The notes under the pieces were generated by a model. It saw nothing but the letters and a program-made list of their open reading frames with translations. It was not told where the DNA came from and did not search any database. Shown here in pieces: positions 26,008-34,394 of a DNA stretch of 45,122 nt (within the stretch, counting starts at the first letter, position 1; every line of letters begins with the position of its first letter). The translations under genes and the position numbers were made by a program. This stretch comes from Desulfatitalea alkaliphila (GTDB lineage Bacteria; Desulfobacterota; Desulfobacteria; Desulfobacterales; Desulfosarcinaceae): positions 1-45,122 of the forward strand of contig NZ_JALJRB010000036.1 in assembly GCF_022968795.1 (NCBI RefSeq), given 5' to 3'.

Positions 26008-26448
26008 TTACTTCTGCAGAATCATGTAGGTCGCCGAACCCTTGGCGATCAAGTCGCCCACTTCGGTGGTTGCCGTGACCTCACCCAGTGCGGTACGGGC
26101 GCCTTTCTGGACGATCTGCGCTTCGGCCAGAAGGGCGCCTCGGACAAACGGCTTGAGATAGTTGATCTTCATCTCCAGGGTGACGATGGTTTCACTGCGG
26201 TCGATCATCCCCAGCAGGGCCACCCCGACGGCCGCATCGGCGGCCGCGAAGATCGAACCTCCGTGGGCGATGCCGTCGGCCTGGGTCAATTTCTCTCCAA
26301 AAGGCAACCGCACCAATGCCCAACCCTTCTTGACATCCACCAGGGTCATGCCCAAAAGGGCCCAGAAGGGGTGCACGCTGGGGGATTTCGCGATCAACGC
26401 GGCCCTGAAGTTGGCTGACAGGGGCGTAAATTGCTCTCGCTCGTTCAT
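26008..26448 (-). CDS. PaaI-family (hotdog) thioesterase
   Basis: The 146-residue protein has the PaaI hotdog signature: HPFWALLGMTLVDVKKGWALVRLPF, then the catalytic-loop HGGSIFAAADAAVGVALL, and a later TLEMKINYLKPFVRG strand. These enzymes hydrolyse acyl-CoA or aryl-CoA thioesters as homotetramers. The acyl specificity is unknown. GGAGG precedes the ATG. It converges with the methyltransferase pair, 15 bases away, and is divergent from the TRAP transporter genes 241 bases away. Confidence 0.85.
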   Translation of the reverse strand: MNEREQFTPLSANFRAALIAKSPSVHPFWALLGMTLVDVKKGWALVRLPFGEKLTQADGIAHGGSIFAAADAAVGVALLGMIDRSETIVTLEMKINYLKPFVRGALLAEAQIVQKGARTALGEVTATTEVGDLIAKGSATYMILQK

Positions 26449-26689
26449 GGGCGGTCCTCCACTTTAAGATGTGATTCGGACCTACCACCAAACGCTCCAA
26501 TCAGCAACATCCCTTGCCATCGTATTTTTATCTTGACGCGCATCCTCCGGTTTATCACTATAGCCCTGAATTCATAATGATCCGGCGTGCGCCCCACGGA
26601 TACAGCCGCACCTGTGGGGAACAGCCGCCCAATCGGCGTCGGCCCGGAGCACGGGTTGCCCGGCGGGACGCCGCAAGAGGAGGGAACCT

Positions 26690-27778
26690 ATGATGCGGAA
26701 TTGGAACAGGTGTTTGCGCTGTGGAATCGTTTGGGTGACCGCCGTCATGGCCGCTGCGGTGGTGATGCTGCCTGCCGCCGGACTGACCGCCGATTTTAAA
26801 AAGGAGTATCGGCTGCAGGTCAATGTGGGGCCTTCTTTCTACTGGGGCATGGGGGCCACCAAGTTCGCCGAGCTGGTGGCCGAGAAGACGGACGGACGCA
26901 TCAATGTCAAACCCTACTTCGGCAGCGCCTTGCTGCAAGGGGCCCAGCTCAATGCCGCCCAGATGGTGGCCCGCGGCGTGATCGACTGCGCCTTCGAGTC
27001 CACCATCAACATTTCCCCGGTGGTGGGGGAAGCCAACATTTTTCACCTTCCTTTTTTCGTCAACACCTTCGAGAATCTGGACAAGATGAAGGCCGGCGAG
27101 ACCGGCGCGGCGGTGTTCGCCGCCCTGGAGCGGGTGGGGTTGCAGCCCTTGGCCTGGGGGGAAAACGGTTTCCGCCAGTTGACCAACAGCAAGCGCCCCA
27201 TCACGGCGCCCGCCGATCTGAAGGGGTTGCGCATACGGGTGGTGGGTAATCCACTGTTCATGGAGACCTTTCGTCAGTTGGGCGCCGACCCGGTCAACAT
27301 GAATTGGGGTGATGCCCAGACCGCATTCCAGCAAGGGGTGGTGGAGGGCCAGGAAAACCCCGTGGGGGTGTTGGTGCCGGTGCAGATCTGGCAGTATCAC
27401 CAGCACGTCACCATGTGGAACTACCTGGTGGACCCCCTGATCATCTACTGGAACAAGCGGCAGTGGGAGGCCTTTCCCGCCGACATCCAGCAAGCCATTC
27501 AGGCGGCGGCCGAAGAGGCGGGCCGCTTCGAGATCGCCCTGTCCCGCTCCGGCCTGGATGACGGGGTTTCGCAGAAGGTACTCAAGGATCTCTTCGATTT
27601 TACCATGGAGGTGCCCGATCCGGTACGGTTCATGGAATCCAAGGGGATGACGGTGAGCTTCCTGACCGATGCGCAGGTGGCCGCCTTCGCCGAGGCCACG
27701 GCGCCGGTGTTGGACAAATGGGCCAAAACCCTGGGCGAGGACCTGGTGAACAAGGCCAAGGCGGACATGGCGCGGTGA
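26690..27778 (+). CDS. dctP: TRAP transporter substrate-binding protein (DctP)
   Basis: This 362-residue protein is the periplasmic solute receptor of a TRAP transporter. It has a signal peptide (hydrophobic WVTAVMAAAVVMLPAAGLTA) and the DctP features ATKFAELVAEKTDGRINVKPYFGSALL, ANIFHLPFFV, LKGLRIRVVGNPLFMETFRQLGADP (with the Arg that usually holds a carboxylate), and NWGDAQTAFQQGVVEGQENP. It should bind an organic acid and deliver it to DctQM using a Na+ gradient; the exact ligand cannot be read. GAGGAGGG precedes the ATGATG start. First gene of a three-gene operon. Confidence 0.93.
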   Translation: MMRNWNRCLRCGIVWVTAVMAAAVVMLPAAGLTADFKKEYRLQVNVGPSFYWGMGATKFAELVAEKTDGRINVKPYFGSALLQGAQLNAAQMVARGVIDCAFESTINISPVVGEANIFHLPFFVNTFENLDKMKAGETGAAVFAALERVGLQPLAWGENGFRQLTNSKRPITAPADLKGLRIRVVGNPLFMETFRQLGADPVNMNWGDAQTAFQQGVVEGQENPVGVLVPVQIWQYHQHVTMWNYLVDPLIIYWNKRQWEAFPADIQQAIQAAAEEAGRFEIALSRSGLDDGVSQKVLKDLFDFTMEVPDPVRFMESKGMTVSFLTDAQVAAFAEATAPVLDKWAKTLGEDLVNKAKADMAR

Positions 27779-28275
27779 ACGACCAGCCGGAACATACGGG
27801 GAAGCGGCCCATCCGCGTGGATCACTGGATCGCGGCCCTTCTGCTCATGGCCATGGCGACCATCGCCTTTGTCAATGTGTTGAGCCGCTACTTTATCCAC
27901 TTTTCCATCGGCGCCACCGAGGAGATCACCATCAACCTGTTCGTCTGGATGACGGTGGTGGGCACGGGCATTGCCTTCGAGCGCGGCGCCCAGCTGGGCA
28001 TGGTGACCTTCTACAACCTGTTTCCGCCGCGCATGCGCAAGGGGTTGGTGGTGTTCAGCGCCCTGTTGGGGGCCGCGCTCTTCGTGCTGGTGTGCATCTA
28101 CATGATCCAGGCCATCTATGACGAGATGACCCTGTTCCGGGCCACCAGCCCCTCTTTGGGCATTCCGGTCTGGATTTACTATGCCGGGGTGCCGCTGCTG
28201 TCGGTTTTCGTCTTCCGGGGCATCTACCGCGGCGCCCGCACGCGCCTGGCGCAGCTCGAGAGGATGGAACGCTGA
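27775..28275 (+). CDS. dctQ: TRAP transporter small permease (DctQ)
   Basis: The 166-residue protein has four membrane helices and the DctQ pattern: HWIAALLLMAMATIAFVNVLSRYFIHFSIGATEEITINLFVWMTVVGT near the N-terminus. It forms the small subunit that couples to DctM. I chose the GTG at 27775, whose sequence overlaps the dctP stop (GTGA), giving translational coupling; the open frame extends upstream to 27718 but that part reads as dctP in another frame. It ends at the TGATG overlap with dctM. Confidence 0.9.
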   Translation: MNDQPEHTGKRPIRVDHWIAALLLMAMATIAFVNVLSRYFIHFSIGATEEITINLFVWMTVVGTGIAFERGAQLGMVTFYNLFPPRMRKGLVVFSALLGAALFVLVCIYMIQAIYDEMTLFRATSPSLGIPVWIYYAGVPLLSVFVFRGIYRGARTRLAQLERMER

Positions 28276-29564
28276 TGGAGATGGTGGTCATCAGCACGGT
28301 GTTTCTGCTCCTGATGGCACTGGGGGTGCCCATTGCCGTTTCCCTGGGGGTTGCGGCGGTGGTCACCATTTACCAGTTCAACCTGGGCATCGAGATGCTG
28401 GGGGTCAACTTCAGCGCCGGCATCGCCTCTTTTCCCCTGCTGGCCATTCCCTTCTTCGTACTGGCGGGGGTGATTCTGCAGCGGGCCGGCCTGGCGGCCA
28501 CCATCGCCCGCTTCTTCGAACTGCTGGTGGGCAAGAGCACCGGCGGCCTGGCCATGGTGGCCGTGCTGACCTGCATCTTCTGGGGATCGCTGTCCGGCTC
28601 GGGTCCGGCCACCACCGCGGCGGTGGGTCTGATCCTGCTGGCGCCCATGGTGCGCCACGGCTACAGCAAAAGTTTCGCCGGCGCCACCATCGCCAATGCG
28701 GCCGATCTGTCCATCATCATCCCGCCCAGCATCGCTTTCATCATCTACGGCAACATCACCAGCGTGTCGGTCAGCGCGCTGTTCGTCGCCGGCATCGTGC
28801 CCGGGCTGATCACCGGCGCCGGCACCGTACTGGTGGCCTACTGGATCTCCCGGCGGCGGGGCTATCGCGGCATCGCCGACCGGGGCAGTGCCGCCGAGGT
28901 GGGGCGCGCCTTCCTGCGCTCCATCTGGGCCCTGCTGGCGCCGGTGGTGATTCTCGGCGGCATCTACTCGGGCATCTTCACGCCCACCGAGGCGGCGGTG
29001 GTGGCGGTCTTCTACAGTCTCTTCGTGGCGGTATTCATCTACCGCTCCATTCGTTGGCGCGACATGGTGGAGATGCTGGTGGACGCGGCCGTCACCAGTT
29101 CGGTAATTATGTTCATCGTAGTGTTCGCCGGGTTGTTCACCTGGACCGCTTCGGTCATCGGGGTGATCGATACGGTGGCCGGGTGGATCGTTTCCATCTC
29201 GCCCAACGCCATGGTGATGATTCTGCTGGTCAATGTGCTCCTCCTGGCCCTGGGCATGGTGCTGGACGCCATCAGTATCTGCTATCTGCTCATGCCGATC
29301 CTGATCCCGGTGCTCAAGGCCTTCGGCATCGATCCGGTCTGGTACGGCGTCATTTTCATCACCGCACTGGCCGTGGGCCAGGCCACGCCGCCGGTGGGGG
29401 TCAACCTCTTTACGGCAGCCAACCTGATCAAAGGCGACGTGGACAGCGTGGCCAAGGAGGCCATCCCCTACGTGGTGATGGATGTGGTGGTGCTGGCCCT
29501 GCTGACCCTGCTGCCCGCCCTTTCCCTCTATCTGCCGATAAAGGCCGGCCTCTACGTGCCCTGA
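28275..29564 (+). CDS. dctM: TRAP transporter large permease (DctM)
   Basis: This 429-residue inner-membrane protein with about 12 helices is the TRAP transport channel. It shows the DctM features GVPIAVSLGVAAVV, ASFPLLAIPFFVLAGVI, the FWGSLSGSGPATTAAVG loop (near residue 95) and ITALAVGQATPPVGVNLF near the end. It moves the DctP-delivered solute with Na+. The ATG overlaps the dctQ stop by one base. The next gene starts 14 bases after its stop. Confidence 0.94.
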   Translation: MEMVVISTVFLLLMALGVPIAVSLGVAAVVTIYQFNLGIEMLGVNFSAGIASFPLLAIPFFVLAGVILQRAGLAATIARFFELLVGKSTGGLAMVAVLTCIFWGSLSGSGPATTAAVGLILLAPMVRHGYSKSFAGATIANAADLSIIIPPSIAFIIYGNITSVSVSALFVAGIVPGLITGAGTVLVAYWISRRRGYRGIADRGSAAEVGRAFLRSIWALLAPVVILGGIYSGIFTPTEAAVVAVFYSLFVAVFIYRSIRWRDMVEMLVDAAVTSSVIMFIVVFAGLFTWTASVIGVIDTVAGWIVSISPNAMVMILLVNVLLLALGMVLDAISICYLLMPILIPVLKAFGIDPVWYGVIFITALAVGQATPPVGVNLFTAANLIKGDVDSVAKEAIPYVVMDVVVLALLTLLPALSLYLPIKAGLYVP

Positions 29565-29578
29565 GAACGCGCACCGTG

Positions 29579-30391
29579 ATGACATTGGGCTTCTATATGG
29601 TGATCAAGGTCGCCGTCTCCATCCTGATGGTGGTGGTGCTGAGCTGGGTCGCCGAACGAGCGGGGCCGCGGATTGCCGGCGTGATTTCCGGCTATCCCCT
29701 GGGTGCGGCCATCAGTCTCTTTTTCATCGGCCTGGAGCAGGGGGCCGATTTCGCCGCCCGCAGCGCCATTTTCACCGCCGGCGGTCTTGCGGCCACCTTG
29801 GCCTTCGTCGCCGGTTACCTGCTTGGCTTGCACCGTGCCGAAGAACGGGGTCGGGCGGCGGCCCTGGCGCTGGCAGTGCTCAGCGCCATGGCCACCTACG
29901 GGCTGACGGCCTGGGTGCTCGCCAACATCGCCTTGGGCTGGCTCAGCGCGCCTGCCGTCGCCCTGTCGGCCATCGTGCTGGCCGATAGGGCCTTTCGATG
30001 GGTGCCGGAAGCCACCATCCAGCAGGTGGCGGCGCGGCGGTGGGTGGTCACCCTTTGCCGTGCCGTTTTTGCGGCGGCGGTCATATTGGTGATCACCGCC
30101 GCCGCCGGGATTGTGGGGCCCCGCTGGGCGGGCCTCTTTGCCGCCTTTCCCATCACCATGCTGCCCCTGCTGGTCATATTGCAAGCCGCCCATCAGCCGT
30201 CCCACGTGCGCACCCTGATCCGCAACGTGCCGCGGGGCATGGTGTCCCTGCTGGTTTACACCCTGACGGTGGCCGCCACCTACGGTCGGCTGGGCATTGT
30301 CGCGGGCACGCTGATGGGCTATCTGGCCGCCACGGTCTACCTGGTGGGCCTGGAAACGTTGCGCAAGCGGCATCTTCGACGCCAACTTTAG
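29579..30391 (+). CDS. Internally repeated membrane protein of unknown function
   Basis: The 270-residue protein is almost all membrane helices (about eight). It has two related halves: AERAGPRIAGVISGYPLG near residues 26-42 and AGIVGPRWAGLFAAFPIT near 178-195, each followed by a long hydrophobic helix. The GPR-x-AG-x4-P motif suggests an ancient duplication, as in small GlpM-like or transporter families; I do not recognise the family with confidence. The start is ATG at 29579, or GTG one codon earlier, with only a weak ribosome binding site. It follows dctM by 14 bases and probably belongs to the same transcript. Its stop overlaps the end of the DUF362 gene. Confidence 0.75.
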   Translation: MTLGFYMVIKVAVSILMVVVLSWVAERAGPRIAGVISGYPLGAAISLFFIGLEQGADFAARSAIFTAGGLAATLAFVAGYLLGLHRAEERGRAAALALAVLSAMATYGLTAWVLANIALGWLSAPAVALSAIVLADRAFRWVPEATIQQVAARRWVVTLCRAVFAAAVILVITAAAGIVGPRWAGLFAAFPITMLPLLVILQAAHQPSHVRTLIRNVPRGMVSLLVYTLTVAATYGRLGIVAGTLMGYLAATVYLVGLETLRKRHLRRQL

Positions 30392-31221
30392 CGAAAACGT
30401 CGGCAGCGACGCTCCCCTTCAGTGCCATCCGGTTTCGGGCACAGATGACCGATGGTGTGCCATTCCAATCCCAGCAGGCGGGCCGCTTCGCGGTCCACGG
30501 CCAAGGGGTCGAAACCGGCCACGATTCGGTTGACCGGCGGGTCGCACCGGGCGCCGCCCAGGTGCTGCTCGGCCAGGCCGATGGCGGCGTCCAGCACCGT
30601 GAGATCCGGCGTGCGATGGCGGTTGAGGTCGATGATGGACTGTTGCAGGCGGAGGTGAAAAACCGCCTTCTTCCAGAATCCCCCGCGTCCCGAATAGTGG
30701 GCCGGCGGCACAAAGCCCATCATGTTTTTCAACGAGCCGGTCATGGCAGCCAAAGAGTGGGCCTTGAGCACCGGCACCGAAACGATGAAGTGGGAAAAGG
30801 CGATCTCCGGCAGCAGCATTTCGGGGAACACCGGGCAACTCTCGTCGACGCACCGGACCAGCGGGGCGTGGTTCAGATCGATCAGGGGCACCCCGTAGCG
30901 GGCCGCGAGCCGTTCATAGCCCAGCGCGGCGAAGATCTCCGCTGTTTCCCGCCGGGCGTCGCCGCACCCTTCGGCGATCACGATGGCGGCATCCGAGCAG
31001 GTGCGGATGTAGTCGATGATGGCCGCGCAACAGGCGGCGGGGGTGGTCACCGGGTGGGGATCGATGGTGACCAGGTTGGGCTTGATTAAAATGGCGTTCT
31101 GCCGCCGCAACACCGCCGGCGCACCGATGGCGTCCAGGGCGCGGCCGACGGCTTCAGCGTAGGTGGTGAAGGGGATCGTAACGGGATTGCCGGCGGTTGT
31201 GGGGCTGCTTGCGGCACACAT
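30388..31221 (-). CDS. DUF362 domain-containing protein
   Basis: The 277-residue protein matches DUF362: AILIKPNLVT near residue 44, VIAEGCGD, PVLKAHSLAAMTGSLKNMMGFVPP near 148-172, and DLTVLDAAIG. Family members are often fused to or encoded beside ferredoxin domains and are thought to act with Fe-S or redox partners, but their function is unknown. This copy has no CxxCxxC cluster, so it is the DUF362 domain alone. It begins 7 bases after the stop of the HD gene and is likely cotranscribed with it. Its 3' end overlaps the convergent membrane protein by 4 bases. Confidence 0.85.
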   Translation of the reverse strand: MCAASSPTTAGNPVTIPFTTYAEAVGRALDAIGAPAVLRRQNAILIKPNLVTIDPHPVTTPAACCAAIIDYIRTCSDAAIVIAEGCGDARRETAEIFAALGYERLAARYGVPLIDLNHAPLVRCVDESCPVFPEMLLPEIAFSHFIVSVPVLKAHSLAAMTGSLKNMMGFVPPAHYSGRGGFWKKAVFHLRLQQSIIDLNRHRTPDLTVLDAAIGLAEQHLGGARCDPPVNRIVAGFDPLAVDREAARLLGLEWHTIGHLCPKPDGTEGERRCRRFR

Positions 31222-31227
31222 GCTTGG

Positions 31228-31800
31228 CTACTTCAAGCCGATCCGATCCGCCACGGTGCGCATGCCGGCGATGGTTTCGGTGATCAGGTCGGTCAGTTCC
31301 ATGTCCAACCGTTGCGCGCCGTTTTCGATCACCGAACGGTTCACCCCGGCGGCGAACCGTTTGTCCTTCCACTTTTTCTTGACCGATTTGGTCGTCAGAT
31401 CCATCACGCTGCGCGAGGGGCGTACCAGGGCCGCGGCCGCGATCAGGCCGGTCAATTCGTCCACGGCGTAGAGCACTTTTTCAAGATCCGACACCGGTTC
31501 CACATCGGTGCAGATGCCCCAGCCGTGGCTCATGACGGCCCGGATATGGTCCGGGGGCCAGTGGTGTTCCTCGAGGATGCGGCGTGTCTCATGGCAGTGG
31601 CGCTCGGGAAACTGTTCGTAATCAAGGTCGTGAATCAACCCGATGATGCCCCAGTGATCGGGATCGCCGCCGTACTTGGCGGCAAAATGGCGCATCACCC
31701 CCTCTACGGTCAGCGCGTGGGTGATGAGGCTATCGCTCTGGTTGTAGTGTTGCAGCAACTGGAAGGCATCTTCGCGGGTGGGGAATTTCTCTTGGACCAT
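31228..31800 (-). CDS. HD domain-containing protein (hydrolase)
   Basis: The 190-residue protein carries an HD-type metal site: His in ITHALTVEGVMRHFA, the doublet in GLIHDLDYEQFPE near residue 57, the His pair in CHETRRILEEHHWP and an Asp in YAVDELTGL. It belongs to the small HDIG-type hydrolases annotated as putative hydrolases acting on phosphomonoesters. AGGAGG precedes the ATG. It is the first gene of a two-gene unit with DUF362. Confidence 0.85.
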   Translation of the reverse strand: MVQEKFPTREDAFQLLQHYNQSDSLITHALTVEGVMRHFAAKYGGDPDHWGIIGLIHDLDYEQFPERHCHETRRILEEHHWPPDHIRAVMSHGWGICTDVEPVSDLEKVLYAVDELTGLIAAAALVRPSRSVMDLTTKSVKKKWKDKRFAAGVNRSVIENGAQRLDMELTDLITETIAGMRTVADRIGLK

Positions 31801-32392
31801 GGCCCCTCCTGTGGTTGATCCCGATCAGGTGGCGGTGATTGGATGATCGCACGGGGGTCGAAAGCGCGGCCGTGCTGCGGCCGATGCCGGCGCAGGCAAG
31901 GGTCGCAATATTTTGCAGTAACTGTACAAGAAAATGGTGCTGGTGCATAGAGGGGGAGGCTGGCTTGAGGCCCTGGCGGGCCAGTTTAAAGTTTTAAGTT
32001 TTAAGTTTTAAAGTGAAGGAATTCTATCGATTAGAGATGGTTGGGGTTGGTGGATAACAGTGTAAGGGCCAGACTGTGTGTTGGCCCGGTGAGCAAATCG
32101 GGTTGGGTTTGTTGAACAGGGCAAGCGGTCACGATCGGGCGTCAACTTTTTGCCTGTGCCACGGCAGATTTGACCGGTTTGGTGAACTCCGCCATCAGCG
32201 GTTGCATTGTATCTTTCTGAAAATGCGGTATTTTCTATTGGTTGCTGGGAACGGAACGGAATTTGCTAAGTTTGTTTGCGGATAACCCATGGCATATCCG
32301 TGGCGCACGACTGCGTACCGCAGTGTCATACTCGCATAATGGGTTGCATGATGGTCACGGATGCTGAAAGATGGCCGTAGCAGGGGGAACCC
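31801..32392. other. Intergenic region with a short tandem repeat
   Basis: This 592-base region separates the HD gene from the lytic transglycosylase gene. It holds three copies of the 7-mer AGTTTTA at 31990-32010 inside a T/A-rich block. The rest has no open frame with a ribosome binding site and no RNA gene that I recognise. A small frame at 32076-32285 has no supporting signal. Confidence 0.45.
31990..32010. repeat. 7-bp tandem repeat (three AGTTTTA units)
   Basis: The unit AGTTTTA is repeated three times without interruption, flanked by TTTAA and AAGTG. It is short and AT-rich, and may be an AT tract near a promoter or a remnant of a dispersed repeat. Confidence 0.6.
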
Positions 32393-33220
32393 GTGGTACC
32401 GAAGAACGGTTTGAACATACAGGACTATTTCCAGCGTGCCGGTTTCGGTCATGATGCGGTGGGTGGATCCAATCGGGCGTCACGGACGGCACCGGCCGTC
32501 GAGGAGGGTTTCACCGCTGCCTTGGCGCGCGCGCGAGGTTTGTCATCGGCGGAAGGATCGAGCGGCCAGCGGTTTGCCGATTATTTGCGCTCCCCGGTGA
32601 AGGCGCACCTGCCACGCCTGGAACCCCCGTCGTCGGAAGAGCGGACGGCGCGGCAACAGGCGGAGCGGCCGGTGGGCCGCGGGCGCTTCGAAACGGGGCC
32701 GGCAGCCGGCCAGGACACGCTGTTGGCGGCGCAGGAGAGGTCGGCGGCGACTGTTCAGACGCCTCCGGTTGCCGCCGCCGCATCCATTGCGGGCAACGCC
32801 GATGAACAGGTCACTGCCGGTATGTCCGTTGCGGATCGCATCGAACGCGGCATCGCTCGCGCCGCCGCCCAGTACCGTTTGCCGGCCGAATTGATTCGCA
32901 GCGTGATTCGGGCGGAGTCCAATTTCGACGTGCGGGCCGTATCCACGGCCGGGGCCCGGGGGCTCATGCAACTGATGCCGGCCACGGCGCGTGAATTGGG
33001 TGTGAAGGATGCCTTCGACATCGATCAGAACATCGATGGCGGGTCGCGCTACCTGCGGCAAATGCTGGACCGTTTCGACGGCAACCTGCGCCTGGCCCTG
33101 TCGGCCTACAATGCCGGACCGGGAACGGTCGCCCGCTTCAACGGCAATGTGCCCTATCGCGAAACACGGGAATATGTGCAGCGGGTGTTGAGGTTTCAAC
33201 AACAGTACAAGAGCGCTTAA
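32393..33220 (+). CDS. Lytic transglycosylase domain protein
   Basis: The 275-residue protein has a C-terminal SLT domain (about 155-270): the catalytic Glu in IRAESNFDVRAVS, then GARGLMQLMPATARELG, DGGSRYLRQMLDRF and LALSAYNAGPGTVARF. It cleaves the glycan backbone of peptidoglycan with formation of anhydro-muramic acid. The N-terminal 140 residues are Ala/Arg-rich and probably disordered, and no signal peptide is visible, so it may be delivered by another route such as a flagellar or structural complex, or the true start lies elsewhere. The start codon is GTG at 32393 with a GGGGG-type site. It converges with the receiver-kinase gene, overlapping by 4 bases. Confidence 0.82.
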   Translation: MVPKNGLNIQDYFQRAGFGHDAVGGSNRASRTAPAVEEGFTAALARARGLSSAEGSSGQRFADYLRSPVKAHLPRLEPPSSEERTARQQAERPVGRGRFETGPAAGQDTLLAAQERSAATVQTPPVAAAASIAGNADEQVTAGMSVADRIERGIARAAAQYRLPAELIRSVIRAESNFDVRAVSTAGARGLMQLMPATARELGVKDAFDIDQNIDGGSRYLRQMLDRFDGNLRLALSAYNAGPGTVARFNGNVPYRETREYVQRVLRFQQQYKSA

Positions 33221-34377
33221 TCCTCCACGGCGTCCTTGCACAGCCCGACCCGTTTCGGCAGATTGAAGGTGAATCGACTGCCTTTGCCGGGTTTGGAATG
33301 GACTTCGATGTGGCCGCCGTGCTGTTCGATGATCTTCTTGGTGATGTAGAGCCCCAGACCGGTGCCCTTGACGCCCTTGGAGGAGAAGAAGAGGGTGAAG
33401 AGTTTGCCTTGGGTTTCGTCATCCATGCCGATGCCGGTGTCCGCCACGGCAAAGGTGATGTGGTCGCCTTCCGAGGCGACGGTGAAGGTGATGCGGCAAG
33501 GGGCTTCGCCGTCCTTGCGCTGGCAGGCGTCGATGGCATTTTCGAAAAGGTTCATGATGGCGGTGTGCACCAGGCCGGGATCGATTTCACAATCCGACAA
33601 GGGGCCGCTGAAACGGCGTTCGAAGACAATACCCGTTTCCTTGAGACGGCTTTCCATGGTTTGGGCCGACTCTTCGGCGAACCGGCCCAGATCCACCCTT
33701 TCCCACTGGATATCCCGCTTCTTGGCGTAGAAAAGGATGTCCATCACCAGTTTGCGAATGCGTTCGGCCGTGCGCTGAACCGTTTGCCATCCCTCTTCGA
33801 TCAGCTTTTCGTCTTCTTTCTTCAAGCCACTGCCGAGCAGGTAGATGCCGCCGTCCAGGCCGGTGAGCAGACCCTTGATGCTGTGGGAGATGGAACCGAT
33901 CATCAGGCCCAGGGAGGCGAGATGGTCCTGCAGCTCGGTCTTCTCCCGCAGCAGCGCTTCCAGGTTGCGGGTGTACGCCTGCAACGTACGCCGCATCATG
34001 ATCCGTTCGCGGGCCCGCTGCAGCGAGGCGTCCAGTGCCGTCACGTCGATGGGCTTGGTGATGAAGTCGCAGGCTTGGTGCTTGAGGCTGCTGATGGCCA
34101 ACTCCATGTCCCCGTGGCCGGTGATCATGATCACTTCGGTCTCGGGGTTTTCGTGCTTGATGCGCCGCAGCAGCTCGATGCCGTCCATACGCGGCATCTT
34201 GATATCGGTGAGCACGATGGGCGGTTGGCGGTCCTGAAAAAGTTCCAGCGCGGCGCGGCCGTCTTCGGCCATCAACACTTGGTAACCGGCGTCCTGCAAC
34301 GCCAGGTCCAATATCTCGCGTACATCTTGTTCGTCGTCCACCAGCAGTACGGTCAGGGGCGCTTCCATTGTCGGCAT
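33217..34377 (-). CDS. Receiver-histidine kinase hybrid
   Basis: The 386-residue cytoplasmic protein has an N-terminal receiver (about 8-125) with the acidic pair VDDEQD, the phospho-acceptor in VLTDIKMPRMDG and the Lys in FITKPID. A helical region carries the His box in GSISHSIKGLL near residue 168. An HATPase domain follows, with NLFENAIDA (N box), DTGIGM (G1) and GTGLGL (G2). The catalytic set looks intact, so it may both receive and send phosphate. The start is at 34377, where GGAG lies six bases upstream; an ATG at 34389 would add four residues. It follows the PAS kinase gene by 17 bases, so phosphate transfer between them is plausible. Confidence 0.88.
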   Translation of the reverse strand: MPTMEAPLTVLLVDDEQDVREILDLALQDAGYQVLMAEDGRAALELFQDRQPPIVLTDIKMPRMDGIELLRRIKHENPETEVIMITGHGDMELAISSLKHQACDFITKPIDVTALDASLQRARERIMMRRTLQAYTRNLEALLREKTELQDHLASLGLMIGSISHSIKGLLTGLDGGIYLLGSGLKKEDEKLIEEGWQTVQRTAERIRKLVMDILFYAKKRDIQWERVDLGRFAEESAQTMESRLKETGIVFERRFSGPLSDCEIDPGLVHTAIMNLFENAIDACQRKDGEAPCRITFTVASEGDHITFAVADTGIGMDDETQGKLFTLFFSSKGVKGTGLGLYITKKIIEQHGGHIEVHSKPGKGSRFTFNLPKRVGLCKDAVED

Positions 34378-34394
34378 GGGGTTCTCCATCGGAT

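Noticed and set aside
28181-29578. Upstream part of the frame that ends at 30391
   Set aside because: This part lies inside dctM in another frame and shows no protein-like sequence; the real gene starts at 29579.
31990-32010. AGTTTTA tandem repeat as a CRISPR or iteron array
   Set aside because: Only three 7-bp units with no spacers and no replication gene nearby.
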